NCBI GenBank assembly: GCA_020846005.1
Contig: JADLEQ010000079.1
Coordinates: 1-46,069 of the forward strand
Direction: 5' to 3'
Source: Polyangiaceae bacterium
Lineage (GTDB): Bacteria > Myxococcota_A > Polyangia > Polyangiales > Polyangiaceae
Length of the DNA: 46,069 nt
Shown: positions 40,855 to 46,069 of the stretch, one piece after another
Layout: each line of letters starts with the position of its first letter
How positions within the stretch are numbered: position 1 is the first letter of the stretch
The notes under the pieces: generated by a model
What the model was told of the DNA's origin: nothing
The model's input: the letters and a program-made list of their open reading frames with translations, nothing else
Database searches by the model: none
Position numbers and translations under genes: made by a program

Positions 40855-40870
40855 TGGAACGAACGCTCCA
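40855..40870. promoter_or_regulatory. imperfect palindrome in WYL/FtsZ-like divergent region
   Basis: TGGAACGAACGCTCCA reads TGGAnCGnnCGnTCCA: 12 of 16 positions are symmetrical. It sits 30 bp upstream of the WYL ATG and 41 bp upstream of the FtsZ-like ATG, so it could regulate both. Likely the WYL protein's own operator; no homologous site is known to me. Confidence 0.4.
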
Positions 40871-40911
40871 CGTTTGAGACGCGCCGGGCCACGGCGTGCC
40901 AGCGTCCGGCC

Positions 40912-41910
40912 ATGGCGACCGCCAACGGCCCCCGCGACCTCGGCCCCCGCGACCTCGGCCCCCGCGATCTCCACCCGGGCCCCGTGGTGGCGCTCGTCGG
41001 CGTCGGCGACTGGGGCGCCCGCGCGGTGCACGAGCGGACCGTGCGCCAGCTGCCGGAACGACCTCCGCACGTCGTGATGCGCGTGTGCGTCGCCTCGCGC
41101 GCGGCGCCGCGCTCGACCTGGGACGCGGTGGTGATGGCGGACGCCCCCCGAGCGGCCGGCTTCGGCGGAGCCGATCTGCGCGCGTTCGACGCCGGGCTCG
41201 TCAGAGCGCCCGTCGCCATCCTGGTGGACGACGCCGCGCCCTCGCGCGCGGGGCTCCTCGGGCGGCTCGTCGCGATGGCCCGCGCTCGGGGCGCGCTGAC
41301 GCTCGTCTGCGTGCCCGACGATCGGCCGCTCCCCGAGTGCGAGGAGCAGGCGGACGCCGTGGTGGCGCTCGGCGTGGCGTCCCGCCCGGGGACGCTCGTC
41401 GACGCCGGCGTCGCGCTCGACACGCTGCTCGCGGGGTACGAGGACCACGGCATCATCGGGTGGGACACCGAGGACTGGCACCCGCTCGTCGCGTGCTCGG
41501 GGCGCGCGACGTTTCGCTGGGCGGAGGTCGCTGGACGGCCGCGCGGCGCTCGCGCCTCGCGCGCCGCGTGCCAGGCGCTCGCGTCGTTCGACGCCCAGGC
41601 GATCGCCGAGGCCGGGGCGCTCGGGATCCTGGTCGACGGCGGCGCCGACCTCCAGATCGGCGAGGTGGCGATGGCCGTCGAGGCGCTCACCCGCGACCTC
41701 CACGACACCGTCTCGGTGATCTTCCAGGCGCGCCCCGCCCAGCCGGTGGACGGGGTCCGCGTCGGCGTGGTCGTGCTCGGGCGAGCGCGCGCCGGCGCGC
41801 GCGCCGCAGGCGGGATCGACGACGGGGCGCTCAGCGCCGGCTCGGCCGGAGCGACGGCGTCGCCTCTCGCGCGGGGAACAGCTGGCGGAGCTGCCACGCT
41901 TGAACGATGA
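40912..41910 (+). CDS. divergent FtsZ/tubulin-like protein without GTPase signature
   Basis: A 332-aa protein from ATG 40912. After three GPRDL repeats, residues about 24-175 follow the FtsZ GTPase domain: VVALVGVGDWGARAVHERT at the first loop (FtsZ GVGGGGGNAV), then VAILVDDAAPSRAGLLGRLVAMARARGALTLVCVPDD, the place of the T4 loop GGGTGTG and the helix after it. Here the loop is DDAAPSRAG, with no glycine run. The T7 loop reads GWDTEDW, keeping acidic residues at 185 and 188 (FtsZ NVDFADV). Residues 190-292 match FtsZ_C: GRATFRWAEVAGRPRGARA, AGALGILVDGGADLQIGEV, DGVRVGVVVLG. The C-terminal 40 residues are Ala/Gly-rich with no ZipA/FtsA-binding tail. GTP binding is probably lost. Its role is unknown. 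80-bp antisense overlap with the kinase gene. Confidence 0.72.
   Translation: MATANGPRDLGPRDLGPRDLHPGPVVALVGVGDWGARAVHERTVRQLPERPPHVVMRVCVASRAAPRSTWDAVVMADAPRAAGFGGADLRAFDAGLVRAPVAILVDDAAPSRAGLLGRLVAMARARGALTLVCVPDDRPLPECEEQADAVVALGVASRPGTLVDAGVALDTLLAGYEDHGIIGWDTEDWHPLVACSGRATFRWAEVAGRPRGARASRAACQALASFDAQAIAEAGALGILVDGGADLQIGEVAMAVEALTRDLHDTVSVIFQARPAQPVDGVRVGVVVLGRARAGARAAGGIDDGALSAGSAGATASPLARGTAGGAATLER
40927..40971 (+). repeat. 15-bp triplicate in the FtsZ-like gene
   Basis: Three near-identical copies of ggcccccgcgacctc (the third with gat for gac) encode GPRDL three times at residues 6-20, before the conserved domain. In-frame repeat; likely a variable linker. Confidence 0.9.
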
Positions 41911-43801
41911 GACGGCGCTGCACCTCGACCCGCTCATCGTGCGCCCAGCCGGTGAAGAGCGCGGGCAACACGACGGACGTCACCGTCGCGTAGCAGAGCG
42001 CGAGCACCATCGGCACGGCAGGGAACTCGACCCCGCGAGCGTAGAGCAGGATCCGATCCGGCTCGAAGCTGTAGGCCGGCGGGAACCACCCGAGCCACTC
42101 GACCGCGAACGGCGCGACGGTGCCCAGCGCGATGAGCGTGGTCGCGACCCGCCGCTCCTCCGCGGTCACGTGCACGGCGAAGAACGCCGCGATGCCCGCG
42201 GCCAGCGCCGGCACAGCGACGAACGGCCCGGCCACGGCGCTCGTCGCGGCCATGAGGAGCCCCGTGAGGAGGGCCAGCACGGCAGAGTGCCACCGCTGGC
42301 CGCCGACTCGCGAGCCGTAGTACGCGAAGGCAGCGCAGGCGCAGGTGAGCGACGCCATCGCGCCCACCGCGGGCCAGCTCTTCACTCCGATCCAGATCGC
42401 GAACGGCACCGACGCCAGCATGGTCGAGTAGCCGACGGCCCCGAGCCGGCTCCCACGGACACGCAGGGCGTCGAGGTAAGCCGTCACCTCCGCCTCGGCC
42501 TCGACCGGGGGCGGGCCCTTCGGATCGAGCAGCGAGTCGACGAGCAAGGCCTGCGCCTCGGCCGCCTCGGGATCCAGCGCGAGGGCGCGCACCACCTTCC
42601 GCATCGCCTCGACGCGATCGCCGGAGCTCACCCCCTCGCTCGCGAGCACGCACCGCGCCTCTCGCGTCAGCGCGTGGGCGCTCGCGCGGCGCGCCTCGCG
42701 ATCGCGATCACCCTCGAGGTGACCTTCGAGCGCGAGCGCCAGCGCTCCCGCGCTCGCGAGGCGCTCGGCCGCCGACAGCGCGGTGCAGCGCAGGCAGAGG
42801 TCGTCGAGCTCCGGCGGCACGTCGGGCCGCGCCTCGCTCGCGCGGCGCGCCTCGCCACGGCGCATCCGCTCCACCATCGCGGGCACCGGCGCGACGGGTC
42901 GGAACTTCGCCAGCGTCAGGATCTCGTACAGCACGACGCCGAGCGCGAAGACATCGGAGTGCGCACCGACCAGACGCGGATCGCCGAGCGTCTGCTCGGG
43001 CGCCATGTACCCCAGGCTGCCCACGATGTCGCCCTGTCGCGTGAGTCCAGCGCCGCCCTCGGCGGACACCGCCAGGCGGTGCTCTGGCGACACGTCGGCT
43101 TCCCGGAGGAGCTGCGCCACGCCCCAATCGAGCAGGTACACCTCGCCGTGATCGCCGAGCATGATGTTGCCGGGCTTGATGTCCCGGTGGACGACGCCGC
43201 GCTCGTGCGCGTACTCGACGGCGTGGCACACTTGGACGAACGCGGCGAGCAGGCGCCGGCGCGTGTGGCGCCGCTCCGTCTCGGGATCACGCTCGGCGAG
43301 GCGCTCCAGGATCTTGCCGAGCGTCTGGCCGCGGACTCGCTTCATCGTGAAGAGCGGCGCGCCGTCCGCGCGCTCGTCGAGGTCGTACACGGGGACGATC
43401 GCCGGATGCTCGAGCTGCCCCTGGACACACGCCTCCCGCAGGAAGCGCTGGCGAGCGCCCGGATCGCCGGTGTCGTGCAGCGTCTTGCCCGCCACGTGGC
43501 GACCGATGTTCCGGTCGTGGAGCAGCCGCACCTCCCCCATCCCCCCCGCCCCCAGCACGGGGCCGTCCTCGTACCTGGCGCCGGGCGCCACGCGCGACGC
43601 GTCCCACGCCACCGTCACGGGGACGATCGCTTGTTCCCCGGTGGCGAGGTCGAAGGCGGGCGCGCTCGAGTCGCCGAGCACGGAGAGCGTCGCCGCCGCA
43701 GAGTCCGGGGCGCTCGCCGACGCGCCGAGCAGCGTGTCGGCCATCGCGGGATCGGCGTCGGCGACGGGGCCGGGGCGGTCGGGGGGCACCATGCGCCGCA
43801 T
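41831..43801 (-). CDS. Hanks-type Ser/Thr protein kinase with multi-pass membrane C-terminus
   Basis: A 656-aa protein. Residues 1-75 are a Ser/Ala-rich leader. Kinase domain at about 77-345: glycine loop GAGGMGEV (84-91), Lys106 in HVAGKTL, catalytic HRDIKPGN (205-212), DWG at 225-227 in place of DFG (common in bacterial kinases), GSLGYMAPEQ, then the helix HSDVFALGVVLYEILT. All key residues are present, so activity is expected. A soluble helical region (about 345-425) leads to about six or seven transmembrane segments (about 430-620) without extracellular PASTA or other sensor domains, then a short basic C-terminus. Substrates are unknown; the adjacent FtsZ-like and DnaE-like proteins are candidates by position. 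The 3-prime ends of this gene and the FtsZ-like gene overlap by 80 bp. ATG 43801; ATG 43792 is possible. Confidence 0.92.
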   Translation of the reverse strand: MRRMVPPDRPGPVADADPAMADTLLGASASAPDSAAATLSVLGDSSAPAFDLATGEQAIVPVTVAWDASRVAPGARYEDGPVLGAGGMGEVRLLHDRNIGRHVAGKTLHDTGDPGARQRFLREACVQGQLEHPAIVPVYDLDERADGAPLFTMKRVRGQTLGKILERLAERDPETERRHTRRRLLAAFVQVCHAVEYAHERGVVHRDIKPGNIMLGDHGEVYLLDWGVAQLLREADVSPEHRLAVSAEGGAGLTRQGDIVGSLGYMAPEQTLGDPRLVGAHSDVFALGVVLYEILTLAKFRPVAPVPAMVERMRRGEARRASEARPDVPPELDDLCLRCTALSAAERLASAGALALALEGHLEGDRDREARRASAHALTREARCVLASEGVSSGDRVEAMRKVVRALALDPEAAEAQALLVDSLLDPKGPPPVEAEAEVTAYLDALRVRGSRLGAVGYSTMLASVPFAIWIGVKSWPAVGAMASLTCACAAFAYYGSRVGGQRWHSAVLALLTGLLMAATSAVAGPFVAVPALAAGIAAFFAVHVTAEERRVATTLIALGTVAPFAVEWLGWFPPAYSFEPDRILLYARGVEFPAVPMVLALCYATVTSVVLPALFTGWAHDERVEVQRRLIVQAWQLRQLFPAREATPSLRPSRR

Positions 43802-43866
43802 CCTAACGGACCCCGGGGGTCGGGGCGCCGCGCGCGCGCCGAGCCGGGTCGCGGGCGCGATCGGTG

Positions 43867-45042
43867 ATGTCGAACGCGCGGTCCGCGGCGACGCCGCTCG
43901 CGGCGATCCGGGCCGAGGCGCTCGGCCGCCTCGAGTCCTACCTGGCGCGCGCCGGGCGCCGGCGAGCGCGGAGCCGGTACCAGGCGCGCCTGGACGCCGA
44001 GCTCGCGCGCCTCGATGCGGCCGCCCTCGCGCCGCGCCTCTTCGCCCTCGCCAGCATCACGGCCGCGGCGCGCGCTCGCGGCGTCCAGCTCGGCCCCGCG
44101 CCCGGCGCGTGGGCGAGCTCGCTCACGGCGTTCCTCCTCGGCGCGTCCTCGCTCGATCCGCTCCGCCACGGCCTGCACTTCCTCCCGCGCCCGTCGCGAG
44201 GACCGAGTTACCTTTGGGTGGAGCCGGAGGGGCTCGAGCGGGTCGCCGAGCTGGTGGCGGAGCAGCTCGGCCCGCTCGCCTCGGGCGGCCCGGGGCTCGA
44301 CCTCCACCCGGCCCCGTCGCTCCGGGCGCTCCGTCGTGCGGCGATCGCCAGCGGTCGGATCGCGCCGGGGTCGACGCTGCCGCTCGGCGCTGCGGTGACG
44401 GATCCCGCGCCGATGCCCCCCGTGCTGGTGGGGAGCCGGGGGATCGCGCTGCTGTTCGGCGATCGTCCCTGCCTCGTGGAGGCGGTCACGCACGTCGGCG
44501 CGCGGACCTTCGACGAGCTGGTCGCCGCTGTGAGTCTCGGCAGGTGGTCCGCGGTAGCTCGAGGGCTGCTCCGAGACTACCTCTCCGGGCTCACCCACGC
44601 CGCCCCCTCGGTGCTCCGCGCCGCGGCCCGCGACACCCGCGGAGTGCTCCTCTACGATCAGCAGCTCGGAGTCGCGACGGCGCGCTTCGCTGGGCTCGAC
44701 CTCTGCGACGGCGCGGACCTCACCGCGTGGGCGGGGCCGGACGAGCGCCGCACCGCCGCGTGGCGCGCGCGCTTCCTGGCGGCGGCGCTCGCGCGCGGCG
44801 CCTCGTCCGCGCGCGCCGAGCGTGTCTTCGATCGGCTCGCCGAGGCGGCGCCCGCGACCGCGCGCAAGACCGAGCACGTGGCGTTCGCGCTGTCACTCGA
44901 CGCGATGGCCCGCCTGCACGCGCGCGCCCCGCGCGCGTGGGCACGGGCGGCCGAGGAGACGCTCGACCGCTTCGGCGACGATCGTCACCCGCGGGGGTCG
45001 CTAGCGCCGCTCGCGCGGGGGGTGTTCTCCCCGAACCGGTGA
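43867..45042 (+). CDS. truncated DnaE-like (DNA polymerase III alpha core) protein, catalytically degenerate
   Basis: A 391-aa protein from ATG 43867 (GTG one codon earlier possible), divergent from the kinase gene (65 bp). From residue 36 it follows the C-family polymerase core: RYQARLDAELARL, then AARARGVQLGPAPGAWASS and LTAFLLGASSLDPLRHGLHF (DnaE: GVPVGPGRGS..SLVAYAL..LDPL..LLF). The catalytic MPDFDVDF segment is replaced by GPSYLWVEP, then GLERVAELVAEQLG. Later RTFDELVAAVSLGR (DnaE FEDLIALVALYRPGP), DTRGVLLYDQQLGVATARFAG (TYGVIVYQEQVMQIA), RARFLAAALARG..RAERVFDRLAE and ARKTEHVAFALSLDAMARLHAR ([22 protein letters not shown]). The PHP, HhH and OB domains are absent, as are the catalytic aspartates. 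It cannot be a polymerase; its function is unknown. Confidence 0.75.
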   Translation: MSNARSAATPLAAIRAEALGRLESYLARAGRRRARSRYQARLDAELARLDAAALAPRLFALASITAAARARGVQLGPAPGAWASSLTAFLLGASSLDPLRHGLHFLPRPSRGPSYLWVEPEGLERVAELVAEQLGPLASGGPGLDLHPAPSLRALRRAAIASGRIAPGSTLPLGAAVTDPAPMPPVLVGSRGIALLFGDRPCLVEAVTHVGARTFDELVAAVSLGRWSAVARGLLRDYLSGLTHAAPSVLRAAARDTRGVLLYDQQLGVATARFAGLDLCDGADLTAWAGPDERRTAAWRARFLAAALARGASSARAERVFDRLAEAAPATARKTEHVAFALSLDAMARLHARAPRAWARAAEETLDRFGDDRHPRGSLAPLARGVFSPNR

Positions 45043-45054
45043 CCAGCTCACCCC

Positions 45055-45843
45055 TCACCAGGGGATGCGTACCCCGTCCCGGTGGAAGCCGCCTGTGACG
45101 CCCGTCGGCTCCGTCGCGGCCCAGACGATCGACGCCGCGCCCTCCTCGACGCCGCGCGGCGCGCCCGGCCCCCCCATGTCGGTGCGCACCCAGCCGGGGC
45201 ACACCGCGTTGACGCGGATCCCCCGCCCGCGCAGCTCCGCCGCGAGCTGGCGCGTGAGCGCGTTCAGCCCGACCTTGGAGACGCGGTAGGCGGACGACGG
45301 CCACCCCTCCGCCTGATGCCGCCCGTCCGCCACGTCACGGACGAACGCCTCGAGCAGCTCGCCGAGCTGCGCGCGGGTGAGCCTGGGGTCGAGGAAGCGC
45401 CGGCGCAGCGCGGCGCCCAGGCAAGACGCCTCGCCCATCCCGCTGGAGACCATGACGATGGCGCCGCCGTCGCGCAGGCGCTCGAGCAGCGCGTCCGTCA
45501 CCCGCAGCGCGCCGAGGTAGTTTACGTCGATCGTGCGCCGCGCGACGGCGGAGTCGAAGCCGTCGAGCGCGACTCCCGCGTTGTTCACCACCACGTCGAG
45601 CCGGACACCGTCGAGCCGGAGGGACTCCGCGAGCCGCGTGACGCTGGCGGGATCTTCCACGTCCAGCGGGCGGTGCTCGACGCGCAGCCCGCCCCCCGCG
45701 AGCGCGGCCGCTACCTTCTCCCCCTCCCCGCCCCGGCTCGTCACCACGACACGGTAGCCCCGCCGCGCCAGCTGGCGACACGTCTCGGCGCCGAGCCCGC
45801 GGCTCGCGCCGGTGACGAGGACGGTGCGCTCAGGGTCGGTCAA
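45055..45843 (-). CDS. short-chain dehydrogenase/reductase (carbonyl-reductase-like)
   Basis: A 262-aa classical SDR. Cofactor motif VTGASRGLGAETCRQLARRGYRVVVTSRG, NNAGVALDGF, catalytic Ser in VMVSSGMGE, Tyr and Lys in SSAYRVSKVGLNALT, then VNAVCPGWVRTDMGGPGAPRGVEEGA. The Ser-Arg after the second strand favours NADPH. The insertion GAALRRRFLDPRLTRAQLGELLEAFVRDVADGRHQAEGWP before the active-site Tyr resembles the CBR1/CBR3-type carbonyl reductases. I chose TTG 45843, which has AAAGGTAGG six bases upstream. The frame runs to ATG 45978, but that adds 45 residues of atypical composition. It converges on the DnaE-like gene (12-bp gap). Substrate unknown. Confidence 0.85.
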   Translation of the reverse strand: MTDPERTVLVTGASRGLGAETCRQLARRGYRVVVTSRGGEGEKVAAALAGGGLRVEHRPLDVEDPASVTRLAESLRLDGVRLDVVVNNAGVALDGFDSAVARRTIDVNYLGALRVTDALLERLRDGGAIVMVSSGMGEASCLGAALRRRFLDPRLTRAQLGELLEAFVRDVADGRHQAEGWPSSAYRVSKVGLNALTRQLAAELRGRGIRVNAVCPGWVRTDMGGPGAPRGVEEGAASIVWAATEPTGVTGGFHRDGVRIPW

Positions 45844-46018
45844 ATAGGGCCTACCTTTCCGGACGCATGAGCCTCGATTTCGCTCAGCCCCGCCGTGCAA
45901 CGCGGAGGTGGCCGTTTGGAGCCCGGCGAGGCGCCTGCGGGGACGGGTTGATGGTGGCCAGTTGAATTCTGCATACACCGCCCCCTTTCCCCCACGCTCG
46001 AACTCGATTGTGAGGGTG
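45844..46018. promoter_or_regulatory. intergenic region upstream of the SDR, comparatively AT-rich
   Basis: About 175 bp with visibly lower GC than the flanking genes (for example gttgaattctgcatac at about 45960-45975). On the minus strand TTGACA lies at 46017-46022, a perfect -35 hexamer, but I see no convincing -10 at 16-18 bp. The most that can be said is that the SDR promoter probably lies here. No ORF of note. Confidence 0.3.
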
Positions 46019-46069
46019 TCAATTGAGCAGCCGCCGCGGCGCCAGGCGCAGCATCCAGCGACCGCCGGA
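46019..46069 (-). CDS. C-terminal 16 codons of a gene entering from the right edge
   Basis: The minus-strand frame from the edge reads SGGRWMLRLAPRRLLN, then TGA at 46019-46021. High GC third positions and amphipathic basic character suit a real C-terminus, but 16 codons are too few to name. It would be on the same strand as, and upstream of, the SDR gene. Confidence 0.35.
   Translation of the reverse strand, partial: SGGRWMLRLAPRRLLN

Noticed and set aside
39505-41910. 801-aa plus-strand open frame
   Set aside because: Only the portion from ATG 40912 is a gene; the upstream part is antisense to the WYL and SDR genes.
40912-41910. Canonical FtsZ
   Set aside because: The T4 signature GGGTGTG is missing and the C-terminal FtsA/ZipA-binding peptide is absent; it is a divergent paralogue at best.
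41900-43867. 655-aa plus-strand open frame
   Set aside because: Complete antisense shadow of the kinase gene, with Arg/His/Glu-rich composition.
43867-45042. DnaE2/ImuC error-prone polymerase
   Set aside because: Length is under half, no PHP domain, no catalytic aspartates, and no ImuA/ImuB genes beside it.
45844-45978. N-terminal extension of the SDR to ATG 45978
   Set aside because: The extra 45 residues have atypical composition, and TTG 45843 has a Shine-Dalgarno-like AAAGGTAGG and matches the SDR N-terminus.

Overview
The DNA is extremely GC-rich (roughly three quarters G+C by eye), densely coding on both strands, and full of 4-bp start/stop overlaps. Gene content points to a myxobacterium, most likely of the Polyangia lineage: a protein of the myxobacterial TIGR02265/DUF2378 paralogue type, several Gly/Ser/Ala-rich lipoproteins, a Hanks-type kinase, Sel1 and MORN repeat proteins, a WYL regulator and many envelope lipoproteins. 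I recognised no rRNA, tRNA, CRISPR array or insertion sequence. No species-level call is possible from the sequence alone.

Layout. 1-893: the start of a Gly/Ser-rich lipoprotein leaving the left edge, then a poorly preserved plus-strand open frame ending in a hairpin. 894-8879 (minus): DUF218 lipoprotein, phosphohexomutase, biotin carboxylase, OprO/P-like porin, and the overlapping mazG-rlmN pair. 8927-12714: enoyl-CoA hydratase, transaldolase, mannose-6-phosphate isomerase and a DUF2378 protein. 12727-18548 (minus): DmeF-type metal exporter, a Gly-rich beta-helix-like lipoprotein, a coupled ATPase-membrane protein pair and a YceI lipoprotein. 18742-24406: MsrB-MsrA fusion, CaCA cation exchanger, methyltransferase, MOSC protein, Dps and a ZIP transporter. 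24451-26679: a compact sulfide/sulfane-sulfur operon (ArsR-rhodanese regulator, DsrE protein, sulfide:quinone oxidoreductase) behind an AT-rich promoter with a dyad. 26744-35641 (minus): MFS transporter, a 989-aa Sel1/KefB-type open frame, a lipoprotein gene split by an in-frame TGA, and three envelope proteins including a MORN lipoprotein. 35906-40824: small membrane protein, amidase, alpha/beta hydrolase, SDR and WYL regulator. 40912-46069: a divergent FtsZ-like protein, a membrane-anchored kinase overlapping it antisense, a truncated DnaE-like protein, another SDR and the tail of a further gene.

The strongest candidates for something new are at the right end. The FtsZ-family protein at 40912-41910 has lost the GTP-binding signature but keeps the T7-loop acidic residues. 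The 391-aa protein at 43867-45042 follows the polymerase core of DNA polymerase III alpha from start to end but has no PHP domain and no catalytic aspartates. These two pseudoenzyme-like proteins flank a Ser/Thr kinase, and all three genes lie within 4.2 kb. Also notable are the Sel1-antiporter fusion, the nonsense-interrupted lipoprotein next to it, and the sulfur operon, whose regulator has cysteines only in its rhodanese domain.
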